A stretch of DNA of 64,000 bases from Chitinophaga chungangae (GCF_017742215.1 NZ_JAGHKP010000004.1:248001-312000); one strand, 5' to 3'. Counted from the stretch's first letter, positions 17,329 to 25,908 are shown. A program made the numbers and translations. The notes: generated from the sequence alone by a model not told the origin.

Positions 17329-18186
17329 TTAATGCATGGTCTGTACTTCGTTGATCAGCGTGCCGATATGGTCGATGCTGATCTCTACGCGGTCGTTGTC
17401 CTGCAGCGTGAAACTGTTCTCAGGCACGAGGCAGGTGCCGGTCATCAGGTAACAGCCGTCTGGAAATGCACATCCCCTGAAAAGATAGTCCACCAATTCC
17501 TGGTGGCTGCGCTTCATCTGGCTGATGGTCACACTGTCTGCATACTGCTGCGTTTCGCCGCGGTAGATGGCCATGCGGATGAGCGTATCGGGCGGTATGG
17601 GCGTATCCGTTACCAGCAGGCAGGGCCCCAGCCCCGCGCATTTTTCATATACTTTCGCCTGCGGCAGGTAAAGCGGGTTTTCACCTTCAATGCTGCGTGA
17701 GCTCATATCGTTACCTACGGTATATCCTTCAATGGTGCCATGGCTGCTCACAAAAAGCGTCAGTTCGGGCTCGGGCACGTCCCACGATGAATCTTCGCGG
17801 ATGTACACGGTTTGTTTGTGGCCGGATACCCGGCCCGGTGTGGCCTTGAAAAAAAGCTCGGGCCTTTCCGCAACGTATACTTTATCGTAAAATGTAGCGC
17901 CCCCGGCATCTTCTGATTCTTCCATCCGGGCGGTGCGGCTGCGGAAGTAGGTAACGCCCGCCGCCCATACTTCCTGCGAAGCGATCGGCGCTTCCAGGCT
18001 GCCCGCGATGATCTTTTCCGCGGCGGTTTTGTCCATAGGTGTTTTGCCGGCCAGGTCTGTTAAAATCAATTGATAGAGCCCTTTCCTGTTTACGAAACTG
18101 TTCCAGTCAGCAGGAAATGAATAGTACTGTTCCTGGTGAAAGACAAGAAGCAGGCCCGGTGTTTTATAAATGCGGATGGTATTCAT
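17329..18186 (-). CDS. FAH-family 2-keto-3-deoxy-sugar-acid dehydratase
   Basis: A fumarylacetoacetate-hydrolase-fold protein of 285 residues. The metal-binding Glu pair is in PEPELTLF and a conserved active-site stretch reads GNDMSSRSIEGENPLYLPQ. That ENPLYLPQAKVY form is typical of 2-keto-3-deoxy-D-arabinonate (D-pentonate) dehydratases of Weimberg-type pathways rather than of fumarylpyruvate hydrolases. It would make alpha-ketoglutaric semialdehyde, which the aldehyde dehydrogenase of the same operon oxidises. It lies 6 bases after the DUF6786-like gene and 9 before fucP. A 2,4-diketo-3-deoxy acid hydrolase (L-fucose or L-rhamnose routes) is the main alternative. Confidence 0.78.
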   Translation of the reverse strand: MNTIRIYKTPGLLLVFHQEQYYSFPADWNSFVNRKGLYQLILTDLAGKTPMDKTAAEKIIAGSLEAPIASQEVWAAGVTYFRSRTARMEESEDAGGATFYDKVYVAERPELFFKATPGRVSGHKQTVYIREDSSWDVPEPELTLFVSSHGTIEGYTVGNDMSSRSIEGENPLYLPQAKVYEKCAGLGPCLLVTDTPIPPDTLIRMAIYRGETQQYADSVTISQMKRSHQELVDYLFRGCAFPDGCYLMTGTCLVPENSFTLQDNDRVEISIDHIGTLINEVQTMH

Positions 18187-18192
18187 GGAAGA

Positions 18193-19416
18193 TCATTTTA
18201 TTTGGAGGAATTGTTGAACGTCATTGATGGGCAATTGCCACAGTTGCGTTGCGAGCGTTTGCAGGGCTTCCCGGCTGCCTTCGAAATGCATGGTCACCTG
18301 CCGGTAGGTGAGCGAATCCCCGGGTTTTAGCGCCCGCGCGTCCGACGAAGATTCTACTTCATAAAACGGCCCCATCTGCGAACCGTCTGCCAGCGGCCCG
18401 TCGTTGTAACAGTTTACCGCATCGCCTTTATAAGGTTCTTTCTGCAATTCCCATTTGGAGTTCACATAACGGCCATCGGGCACGACGTCGTAGAAAAGTA
18501 CGGTGAGGGTGTTGTTGTCCAGGTCTATGCTGCCCGCGCCGGATTTGGCCACCAGCGGCGAGAGGCCCAGTTTTCCGCGTGCCTTGCCGTCTGCGCGGAA
18601 CAATAACAGGCTGTCTTTTACCAGCAGGTTTTGTGAAGGGATCTTTCCGAAATAGTCGTCGGTAATAAATTTCCGCGCTTGGGGAATGTTTTTGAACGGC
18701 GCTATCACAGCGGTTTGTGGAGAGGGTTTGAACATGCCGAGCAACCAGATGCTGAGCAGGCCGCTTTCTTCCCGCCATGCGCTGTCGCCGGTATTGGTGA
18801 GTACATTTTCCGTTTCATACGCTACGCTTTTGATTCCTTCCGGCAATGCGGCGTTGATGCGGGATGCAATAGCGTCATTGTTCAGCAGGCGGATGGTGCG
18901 CGTAATGCCGAGCCGGAATGTGGCGCCTGAATAATTTTGCACGCTGCCCGCATACTGATAAGTGACTTCTCCCGCGGATCGGGATTGTACCTTGTAATGT
19001 GCAGTGTCAATCAATCCCGGCGTTTGCCAGTTGTCGAAATCGAAAGGTTTGCCTGGAGGAAAGAAGACGGAATATTGCCCGCCTTCGGGGCCGAGCCAGA
19101 ACCTTTCTTCACCGCCAAATGCATTGATATGAGGGCCGAGTTTGCCCGAAGCGACGAGCCCGTAATTGATCCAGCCAAAGCTCTTACCGGCGTGGCCGCC
19201 GGCGGTGCTCGTCATTACACGCGCCTGGTAATCGCCGGTTACGACTACGCGGCTGCTGTCCTGGCTGCTTTGCAACACCACCACATTCTGCAGGTGTTTT
19301 TGCAGGAAAACCACGTCTTCGCCGAAATTGCCCGGCGGCGTATCTTTTTTTTCCGCCGTTTCGTTACAAGCGATGGCGCCTGCCAGGAGGCAGCCTGCAA
19401 GGATGTTCAATTTCAT
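18193..19416 (-). CDS. DUF6786-like lipoprotein
   Basis: A 407-residue lipoprotein with lipobox GAIAC (Cys17); the start at 19414-19416 is set by that signal, the longer frame being implausible. The stretch GGEERFWLGPEGGQYSVFF and the all-beta look recall DUF6786 proteins found in sugar operons of Bacteroidota, possibly with an aldose-epimerase-like fold, but I rate this assignment as moderate. It sits inside the oxidative pathway operon, between the UxaA-type dehydratase (37 bases) and the FAH gene (6 bases). A role presenting or epimerising the released sugar in the periplasm is conceivable; nothing in the sequence proves it. Confidence 0.6.
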   Translation of the reverse strand: MKLNILAGCLLAGAIACNETAEKKDTPPGNFGEDVVFLQKHLQNVVVLQSSQDSSRVVVTGDYQARVMTSTAGGHAGKSFGWINYGLVASGKLGPHINAFGGEERFWLGPEGGQYSVFFPPGKPFDFDNWQTPGLIDTAHYKVQSRSAGEVTYQYAGSVQNYSGATFRLGITRTIRLLNNDAIASRINAALPEGIKSVAYETENVLTNTGDSAWREESGLLSIWLLGMFKPSPQTAVIAPFKNIPQARKFITDDYFGKIPSQNLLVKDSLLLFRADGKARGKLGLSPLVAKSGAGSIDLDNNTLTVLFYDVVPDGRYVNSKWELQKEPYKGDAVNCYNDGPLADGSQMGPFYEVESSSDARALKPGDSLTYRQVTMHFEGSREALQTLATQLWQLPINDVQQFLQIK

Positions 19417-19453
19417 AACTAAGGAATTAATCTGGTATAAATTGTTTGCTGTT

Positions 19454-21058
19454 TTAAAGGGATACGCCTCTTTTCCAGGGGATAAAATCATCCTGCTCCA
19501 GCACCTGCGCTTTGACGGTATACGCGCCGCTTGCCGTGTCGATCACCATTTCCATGATGCGGGCGGCCACTTCACCGATCGATTCTTCGCCGCTGATGAT
19601 GCTGCCGGTATCCAGGTCGATGATATCGTTCATTTTATTGGCGAGTTTGGTATTGGTGGAAAGTTTGAGCACGGGTGTTACGGGATTGCCGGTAGGTGTG
19701 CCGAGCCCGGTGGTGAAAAGCACGATGTTGGCGCCCGCGCCTACTTCGGCGGTGGTGGATTCTACATCGCTGCCGGGCGTGCATAGCAGCGTGAGGCCGG
19801 GTTGTGTTACGCGGCCGGGATAATCGATCACGTCCGTTACTGGTGACGAGCCGCCTTTTTTTGCGGCGCCCGCGGATTTGATGGCGTCTGTAATGAGCCC
19901 GTCGCGGATGTTGCCCGCGGAAGGATTGGAATCGAACCCCGAGCCGACGGCTTCGGCGCGGGCCGCGTATTCACGCATCAACTGCGTATAACGGTCGGCC
20001 AGCATTGTATTCACGCAGCGGTCGCTCAGTTCCTGCTCCACCCCGCAAAGCTCGGGGAATTCGGAAAGGATAACGGACCCGCCGAGTGCGGTTATTATAT
20101 CCGCTACGCGGCCCACGGCGGGATTGGCGGATATGCCGGAGAAACCGTCTGACCCGCCGCATTCCATGCCGATGATCAGTTTGCTCAGCGGTGCGGGCGA
20201 CCGCTGTTGTTCGTTGGCTTTAGCGAGACCATCGAAGGTGCGGCGCAGCGCCTGTTCCATCAGGTCTTTTTCAGTACCGATCTGTTGTTGTTCAAGACAG
20301 ATCACGGGCCTGTCGAAGCCGGGCACTCTTTTTTCTATTTCTTCCCGCAGCATAGCCAGTTGAGCATTCTGGCAACCGAGGCTGAGCACGGTGGCGCCCG
20401 CCACGTTGGGATGGGTGATGTACCCGGCCAGCAAGCCGCAGAGCGTGCGTGCGTCCTCTTTTGTACCGCCGCAGCCCAGGGTGTGGCTCAGGAGTTTTAT
20501 GCCGTCGATGTTGGTAAAAGTGCGCGTCTTCAGCGGCGGCGCCTGTTGCCCGCCGGCGGTTTCGCGCAGCAGCCCGCGCAGCATCGCTTCGTAATCGTTG
20601 GGTTTTGCGTAGCCCAGTTCTTTTACCAGCACATTGTGCAACGTTTGTACGTTGCGGTTTTCGCAGAACACCATGGGCACGATCACCCAGTAATTACCGG
20701 TGCCCACGCGCCCGTCCTGCCGGTGATAACCCATAAACGTCCGGTTTTCCCATCGTGAAACATCGGGCCGCTCCCATCCCGTATGCCGCTCTTCCTTCAC
20801 GGTAAAGCTGCCGGAAGCATGGCGTATATTTTTTGTGGTTACCAGTTCGCCCGGCGGCAAGTCTTCGTTGGCAAGCCCCACCAGCACGCCGTACATGATA
20901 ACGGGACCGTTTTTGGGAATGAATTCGCTGGTCAGTTTATGTTTCGCCGGTACGTCGCGGATGGCGGTGATACCGGCCACCGTAATGCCTGCGGGCAGGT
21001 CTTGCAGGGCCGCCCGCACATTGTCTTTAGGATGTATCTGAAGGATCTGTTGGCTCAT
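19454..21058 (-). CDS. UxaA-family (altronate-type) dehydratase
   Basis: A 534-residue, full-length UxaA-type enzyme: an N-terminal SAF-like domain (residues about 1-95, with IHPKDNVRAAL) followed by the large catalytic domain (GYHRQDGRVGTGNYWVI, HTLGCGGTKEDAR, IGMECGGSDGFSG). The family dehydrates altronate, galactarate and other aldonates with iron or another divalent metal. Surrounded by an SDR dehydrogenase and an FAH-type dehydratase, it most likely converts the aldonate (D-arabinonate or L-fuconate type) to the 2-keto-3-deoxy acid. The start at 21056-21058 (MSQQILQIHP) is preferred over the Met two codons earlier; either is possible. True uxaA for uronate use would be expected beside uxaB/uxaC, which are absent. 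Confidence 0.82.
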   Translation of the reverse strand: MSQQILQIHPKDNVRAALQDLPAGITVAGITAIRDVPAKHKLTSEFIPKNGPVIMYGVLVGLANEDLPPGELVTTKNIRHASGSFTVKEERHTGWERPDVSRWENRTFMGYHRQDGRVGTGNYWVIVPMVFCENRNVQTLHNVLVKELGYAKPNDYEAMLRGLLRETAGGQQAPPLKTRTFTNIDGIKLLSHTLGCGGTKEDARTLCGLLAGYITHPNVAGATVLSLGCQNAQLAMLREEIEKRVPGFDRPVICLEQQQIGTEKDLMEQALRRTFDGLAKANEQQRSPAPLSKLIIGMECGGSDGFSGISANPAVGRVADIITALGGSVILSEFPELCGVEQELSDRCVNTMLADRYTQLMREYAARAEAVGSGFDSNPSAGNIRDGLITDAIKSAGAAKKGGSSPVTDVIDYPGRVTQPGLTLLCTPGSDVESTTAEVGAGANIVLFTTGLGTPTGNPVTPVLKLSTNTKLANKMNDIIDLDTGSIISGEESIGEVAARIMEMVIDTASGAYTVKAQVLEQDDFIPWKRGVSL

Positions 21059-21077
21059 ATGCATGGAGTTGGAATGG

Positions 21078-21860
21078 TTATTTCAATGCCCGGTCCAGGT
21101 GCACATACCCGCCATCTACATGTACCAGCTGGCCGGTGGTGTGGCTGGATTTGGACGACAGCAGGAAAGCGGCTGTCTGCGCGATCTCCCGGGGCGTCGT
21201 CATTCGTTTTTCCAGCGGTATGCCGGCGAGTATGCCGGCCAGTTTGTTTTCTTTATCTTCAAAGGTATTGATCCAGCTTTCATAATGCGGCGTCCAGGCC
21301 TCGGCCACCACGATGGCGTTCACACGGACGCTAAAAGGCAGCAGCTCCACCGCCCATTCGCGGGTAAGGGCATTGCGCCCGCCGTTCGCTGCCGCGTATG
21401 CGGAAGTATTGCCTTGCCCGGTTTCCGCGGTTTTGGAACTGATGTTGACGATGGCGCCTTTGCTCTTTTTCAGGAAGGGCACCGCGTGGTGCGCAATAAG
21501 GTAGTAGTGCACGAGGTTCCGGTGCAGCGAGCGCATGAACGCTTCGTACCCGCCGCTTTCCAATCCCACGCCATCGTTGATGCCGGCATTATTGACCAGC
21601 CCGTCTATTCTTCCAAACCGGGCCGTAATGGCCTTCACCGCATCGCTGCAGGCTTCGGGCTCCGTAAGCTCGGCGGTTACCTGCCACCCTTTGCCGCCGC
21701 TTTGTTCGATATGGGCCAGGTGCCGGAGGTTGTCGCTTTCGCTTCTGTCGATAAGAACGGGGATGGCGCCCTCTTCGGCCAATACCGCCGAAATAGCTGC
21801 CCCGATTCCTTTGGCGCCTCCGGTCACGATGATGATCTTGTCTTTTAAACCCAGGTCCAT
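21078..21860 (-). CDS. SDR-family sugar dehydrogenase with Lys-to-Asn active-site change
   Basis: A 260-residue short-chain dehydrogenase resembling L-fucose/D-arabinose dehydrogenases of aldose-oxidising operons (ALTREWAVELLPFSVRVNA and the later AEAWTPHYESWI). The cofactor motif TGGAKGIG and NNAG are intact, and Ser141/Ser142 precede the active site. The catalytic Tyr155 is present, but the lysine four residues on is Asn159 (YAAAN; AAC codon read at 21384-21386). It lies 19 bases before the UxaA-type gene. Expected reaction: aldose to aldonolactone, first step of the pathway. Whether the enzyme is active without the lysine is open. Confidence 0.8.
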   Translation of the reverse strand: MDLGLKDKIIIVTGGAKGIGAAISAVLAEEGAIPVLIDRSESDNLRHLAHIEQSGGKGWQVTAELTEPEACSDAVKAITARFGRIDGLVNNAGINDGVGLESGGYEAFMRSLHRNLVHYYLIAHHAVPFLKKSKGAIVNISSKTAETGQGNTSAYAAANGGRNALTREWAVELLPFSVRVNAIVVAEAWTPHYESWINTFEDKENKLAGILAGIPLEKRMTTPREIAQTAAFLLSSKSSHTTGQLVHVDGGYVHLDRALK

Positions 21861-21901
21861 ATGTTTATTGTGTTTGAAGATATAGCGATGAACAGAATGT
21901 G

Positions 21902-23452
21902 TTATGGCAGCGCGTCTTTCGAGAACTTTCCGTTTAGCAGCCGCATGATTTTCATCGGGTTGTTGTTTTGCAGTTCAGGAGGAAGCAGGTATGCGGGAAA
22001 ATCCTGGTAACATACCGGCCTGCAGAAGCGATAAATGGCCGCGGTGCCCACCGAAGTGCCGGCCGCGGGAGTAGTGGCCGGCCATGGGCCGCCGTGTACC
22101 ATGGCATGATTAACGGCTACGCCCGTGGGGAAGCCGTTGATCACGATCCTGCCGGCTTTTTCGCGGAGAATGTCCACCAATTCCGCGTGCTGCCGGAGAT
22201 CTTCTTCCGTGCCGTGGATGGTGGCCGTGAGCTGCCCTTCCAGCGCCGCGGCGAGGCGGTACAGTTCTTCCGTGCTTTCCGCCCGGATGTGCATGGACGA
22301 CGGGCCGAACACTTCATTGCACAACGCCGGGTCTGCGAGCGCCTGTTGCACGTTTACCTGCAAAAGCGCCGGGGCGGCCTGCTGGCTGTGCGCCTGCGCC
22401 TTGCCCAATACCCGTGCGCCGGCCTGCTGCAGTTGCGCCAGGCCTTTGTTGTAGGCCTCCAGTATGCCCTGCGTGAGCATGCAGCCCGCGGGCAGCGATA
22501 CGATGTTCTTTTGCAGCGTTTCCAAAAAAACGTCGCTTCCGGCCTGCGTTACGAACAGCCCCGGATTGGTGCAGAATTGTCCGGTGCCCATCGTGAGCGA
22601 TTGCAGGAATTGACCGGCCAGCGTTTCCCCTTTTTCCTTTAAAATGCCCGGCAGGAAAAACACGGGATTGACGCTGCCCATTTCCGCAAATACGGGAATC
22701 GGCGAAGGTCTTCGTGTAGCCGTGTCGTATAGTGCCTTACCGCCCCTGAAAGAACCGGTAAAAGCGATGGCGGAAAGTAACGGATGAACGGCCAGCTGCT
22801 GGCCTGTTGCGATGGTTGCGCCGTGCAGCAGGGAAAACACCCCGTCCGGCATGCCGGTCTTTTCTGCGGCCGCGCGGATGGCGCCCGCCACGATATGCGA
22901 AGTATGCGGGTGTGCGGGGTGCGCCTTGCATACAACGGGGCAACCTGCCGCCAGTGCCGCGGCGGTGTCGCCGCCGGCCACGGAGAACGCAAGGGGAAAG
23001 TTGCTGGCGCCGAAAACGCCGATAACGCCCAACGGCAGCTGTAGCTGGCGTACGTCCGGCGGACCGTTGTCTATCCGTGCATTTACCCAGGAACCTTCCG
23101 TGATAAGCTCCGCAAAAAGCCGCAGCTGCCCGGTGGTGCGGTCGCGCTCGCCCTGGAGGCGTGCGATTGGCAGCCCGCTTTCAGCGGAAGCCGTATTGAT
23201 CAGCCCGTCGCCGGCCGCAATAATTTCATCTGCAATAGCGTGCAGGAAAGCGGCGCGTTGCGCGGCGGCTGCTTTTTTATAAATGCTGAACGCGGCTGCC
23301 GCCAGCGTTACCGCACGGTCGATTTCTTCGATCGTCGCTTCCCGGAATGACTGCGGGAGCCATTCCTGTGTTAGCGGATTAAACGCCTGGAAGGTTTGTT
23401 TTCCTTCGGCGCTGCTGGAATACCCTATGAGTTGAGATCCTGGCTCGTGCAT
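21902..23452 (-). CDS. Alpha-ketoglutaric semialdehyde dehydrogenase
   Basis: Aldehyde dehydrogenase of 516 residues, of the 2,5-dioxovalerate dehydrogenase branch: GVFGASNFPLAFSVAGGDT in the cofactor region, general base Glu257 (FAEMGSVNP) and nucleophile Cys294 (GQFCTNPG). This branch oxidises alpha-ketoglutaric semialdehyde to alpha-ketoglutarate, the last step of the Weimberg-type routes. It fits exactly with the FAH-type dehydratase in the same operon. It follows the GH172 gene by 50 bases and precedes the SDR by 41. Confidence 0.9.
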   Translation of the reverse strand: MHEPGSQLIGYSSSAEGKQTFQAFNPLTQEWLPQSFREATIEEIDRAVTLAAAAFSIYKKAAAAQRAAFLHAIADEIIAAGDGLINTASAESGLPIARLQGERDRTTGQLRLFAELITEGSWVNARIDNGPPDVRQLQLPLGVIGVFGASNFPLAFSVAGGDTAAALAAGCPVVCKAHPAHPHTSHIVAGAIRAAAEKTGMPDGVFSLLHGATIATGQQLAVHPLLSAIAFTGSFRGGKALYDTATRRPSPIPVFAEMGSVNPVFFLPGILKEKGETLAGQFLQSLTMGTGQFCTNPGLFVTQAGSDVFLETLQKNIVSLPAGCMLTQGILEAYNKGLAQLQQAGARVLGKAQAHSQQAAPALLQVNVQQALADPALCNEVFGPSSMHIRAESTEELYRLAAALEGQLTATIHGTEEDLRQHAELVDILREKAGRIVINGFPTGVAVNHAMVHGGPWPATTPAAGTSVGTAAIYRFCRPVCYQDFPAYLLPPELQNNNPMKIMRLLNGKFSKDALP

Positions 23453-23502
23453 GATTCGTTTTTTTGGTTGACCGGTACCATTAACCTGTTACCGTTTGGA
23501 AG

Positions 23503-24639
23503 TTAGTTGACCTCCAGGTCGTTTTTGGACGGGAGTTGCGGGAACGGGGCATGCGGCTCGCGCTGGTACCAGAATACCACGCTGCTGATGTCTGACTGTT
23601 GCGGCAGGTAACGCCCGCCGCTGCGCCAGCCAAGGTCCTGGATGGTGATCTTCAGTTCCTTCTCGAAACGTACAGGGTCCATGATATGCCAGCGGTAAAG
23701 ACCAAAACGCTGCTGGGATTTGTATAATCCGTCCGGGCGTATCACCTGGTGAAGACCGGTGTACGGCGTGGAGAATTCCTGGTATTTGCCTTTGGTGTCG
23801 AAGTTATAGGAGCCGCAGAAGTAGTCTTCCGTACCGGTACCGCAGATAGTGGGGAATTTATTATCGCCGTCCATAAAGAACTTGATCTCGCCTTCGCCCC
23901 ACCAGCCGTTGTTGTTCACGCCCCAGGCCATGTAGGTGCCCACGTATTGGCCTTTTCCTTTGATGCCGTCTACCATGGTAAATTCCGAACCTTTTACGGG
24001 ATTGTTGCGGCGGAACTGGGCGTGGAAATATGCCGCGTCGTCGGGAACCTCGGTGAGGGTATAATCTACCTGGTAATAGAGGGTCATTCTTTCCGTATTG
24101 ATATTTTCCATGGTAATGCGGCATTTTTTCCGGAAAGGCATCACCCAGTAGCAGTTGAAGGCGCTGCCGGGGTTTACGGTTACGGCCAGGGAATTCATTT
24201 GCGCATATTCGCCCCAGGCCATGCCGAAGAAGTCGCCGACGGGCACTTCCACGGAAGGTGTCGTTTCATCGTCCCAGTAAAAGCGCAGGATGCTGTAACG
24301 CCAGTTGCCGGTGGGCGTCATCCAGATGTGCTGGATCGCGCCGGAGCCGTCGATTTCCGCGAGGGTAAAGGTTTTTCCCGGTTCGATGTGGACGTAAGGG
24401 TTTACTTTCCAGCCCTGGCCGAGGTCTCTTGCGGCGTTTTTGGCGTTGCCCTGTTCGAGCGTGGCCATGCCGCCTTTGCCGGGTTCGCCGGTGAAATTTT
24501 CAGGGCTGATGGACCGGGTTTTGGCGTTGGACAGGAGGAACAGGTTGCCCATGTTCATGTCCAGGCCGTTGAAGTTTTTCTGGGCGAGCGCGGCCCCGCT
24601 GATACAGGCGGCCAGTGAGATCAGGAGCAGTTTTTTCAT
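23503..24639 (-). CDS. GH172 (DUF2961) glycoside hydrolase, secreted
   Basis: A 378-residue protein with a signal peptide (ISLAACISGAALAQ) and the DUF2961 core: GSGAIQHIWMT, ILRFYWDDETTPSVEVPVGD, FFMDGD and the family-typical GTGTEDYFCGSYNF. DUF2961 is now family GH172, whose known activities are difructose-anhydride alpha-fructofuranosidase and exo-alpha-D-arabinofuranosidase. Given the D-arabinose-compatible oxidative pathway behind it, the second activity is the better guess. It is the first enzyme gene after the LacI regulator and has its own operator 28 bases upstream. Confidence 0.88.
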   Translation of the reverse strand: MKKLLLISLAACISGAALAQKNFNGLDMNMGNLFLLSNAKTRSISPENFTGEPGKGGMATLEQGNAKNAARDLGQGWKVNPYVHIEPGKTFTLAEIDGSGAIQHIWMTPTGNWRYSILRFYWDDETTPSVEVPVGDFFGMAWGEYAQMNSLAVTVNPGSAFNCYWVMPFRKKCRITMENINTERMTLYYQVDYTLTEVPDDAAYFHAQFRRNNPVKGSEFTMVDGIKGKGQYVGTYMAWGVNNNGWWGEGEIKFFMDGDNKFPTICGTGTEDYFCGSYNFDTKGKYQEFSTPYTGLHQVIRPDGLYKSQQRFGLYRWHIMDPVRFEKELKITIQDLGWRSGGRYLPQQSDISSVVFWYQREPHAPFPQLPSKNDLEVN

Positions 24640-24666
24640 ACGTTGATTATTTAAGGTATAAAGTTT

Positions 24667-24682
24667 GCTTTATCGTTTAAGC
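24667..24682. promoter_or_regulatory. LacI-type operator 3 (upstream of GH172)
   Basis: GCTTTATCGTTTAAGC matches the palindrome at 9852 in 14 of 16 positions; the right half-site is perfect. It lies between the LacI stop and the GH172 start, 28 bases before the latter, and would control the catabolic operon separately from the regulator. Confidence 0.7.
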
Positions 24683-24765
24683 ACTGATGTTTGCAATGTT
24701 TGCTGCTGTACGTGGTCTTTTAATTCCTTTCTGTTGTGATGATGAACGTGGCGATGCCCGCGCTT

Positions 24766-25779
24766 TCAGCGGCGGCGGCTGGACTGCCTGATCACCAGTT
24801 CCGAGTTGATGCAAATGTTCTCCGGTGTTTTTTCCCCGTTCCTGATATGTTCCAGCAACACACGCACGGCTGCATTTCCCATTTCCTGTATGGGCTGGCG
24901 GATGAAGGTGATGGGGGAATAAAAGAGGTCGAACGCTTCGCTTTCGTCAAAACTTACCACGGCCAGTTCTTCCGGCACCTTTATGCCCAGTTCGTTGATA
25001 TATTTTAATCCTTCAATGGCGAGACTGTTGGTGGCGAAAAAAACGGCGTCCGCCGGTTTGCGGCCCCGCAGCAGTTGGTCGATCGCCTGCCTTGTTTCTT
25101 CCCTGATATGGGAGTACCGCGCCAGCTTCATCATGCTGTTCTGCCCGTTGTCCGCCAGCGCCTCGGTATAACCGCGCTTGCGTTCATTAATGTGGTACAG
25201 CGCCGTTTTATACGCGATCATGCCGATGCGCTGATGCCCCGTTTTAACCAGGTGGCTGATGGCGTTATACGAAGCCTGGAAATTATTGATGCCGATCTGG
25301 CTCACGGGAAGCTGCGGAAAATACCGGTCGATCAGCACAAACGGTACCTGTTGTTTCCTGAGTTGTTTGATCTGCTGCTCCGATCCCTCGGTAGGGATGA
25401 GGATGAGCCCGTCCACCTGGCGGTTCAGCAGCACGTTGATAAGGTCGCTGGACTTGTCCAGGTTTTCATCGGAGCTGCCGAAGATCACCGTATAATTGTT
25501 CCGTTTGGCTTCATCTTCAATAGTTCGGGCGATATTGCCGAAAAAAGGGTTGGAAATATCCGCCACGATCAGCCCGATGGTGTCAGACCGCCCGCTCTTC
25601 AGGCTGCGCGCAATATGATTGGGCTGATAATTCAGCTTCTGCGCGATTTTCCGGATCTTTTTCGCCATTTCCTGGCCGACCCTCGCTTTCTCTTCCTTGT
25701 TGGTGAGCACATAAGAAACAAGCGCAGTAGACACCCCGGCCTCCTGGGCTATATCTTTCAGCGAGGTCTTTTTCTTCAT
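24766..25779 (-). CDS. LacI-family transcriptional regulator of the GH116/GH172 locus
   Basis: A 337-residue LacI/GalR-type regulator: N-terminal helix-turn-helix (TSLKDIAQEAGVSTALVSYV), hinge helix (HIARSLKSGRSDTIG) and a periplasmic-binding-like effector domain (IGLIVADISNPFFG, AVVSFDESEAFDLF). It would bind the CTTAAACGTTTAAG palindromes seen before its own start and before the GH172, SusC and GH116 genes, released by a sugar inducer. It heads the minus-strand arm, 126 bases before GH172. Length and domain order are normal. Confidence 0.92.
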   Translation of the reverse strand: MKKKTSLKDIAQEAGVSTALVSYVLTNKEEKARVGQEMAKKIRKIAQKLNYQPNHIARSLKSGRSDTIGLIVADISNPFFGNIARTIEDEAKRNNYTVIFGSSDENLDKSSDLINVLLNRQVDGLILIPTEGSEQQIKQLRKQQVPFVLIDRYFPQLPVSQIGINNFQASYNAISHLVKTGHQRIGMIAYKTALYHINERKRGYTEALADNGQNSMMKLARYSHIREETRQAIDQLLRGRKPADAVFFATNSLAIEGLKYINELGIKVPEELAVVSFDESEAFDLFYSPITFIRQPIQEMGNAAVRVLLEHIRNGEKTPENICINSELVIRQSSRRR

Positions 25780-25793
25780 AAGAATAAAAATAT

Positions 25794-25809
25794 GCTTAAA
25801 CGTTTAAGT
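25794..25809. promoter_or_regulatory. LacI-type operator 4 (autoregulatory)
   Basis: GCTTAAACGTTTAAGT, identical to the perfect copy at 9852 except for the last base. It lies 15 bases before the lacI-type start codon, which suggests autoregulation. Confidence 0.82.
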
Positions 25810-25867
25810 AAACAAGTTTTACCGGGAAAAAATTTTCGGGAGGCGGGTGGAAGGAGGGAAATGGGGC

Positions 25868-25908
25868 AAAAAAATGGCCGCCGGAAAACAAGCTCAGTTC
25901 CGGCAGCC
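25868..25908 (-). terminator. Intrinsic terminator after the sialidase operon
   Basis: On the minus strand, GGCTGCCGGAA (complement of 25898-25908) pairs with TTCCGGCGGCC (complement of 25876-25886) over 11 bp with one G-U pair, and is followed by a run of seven T. It lies just after the sialidase stop at 25940 and before the lacI-type promoter, so it separates the two loci. Confidence 0.82.

Noticed and set aside
19454..21058. A uronate pathway (UxaA with UxaB/UxaC)
   Set aside because: No tagaturonate reductase or uronate isomerase nearby; the partners are those of a pentonate oxidation route.
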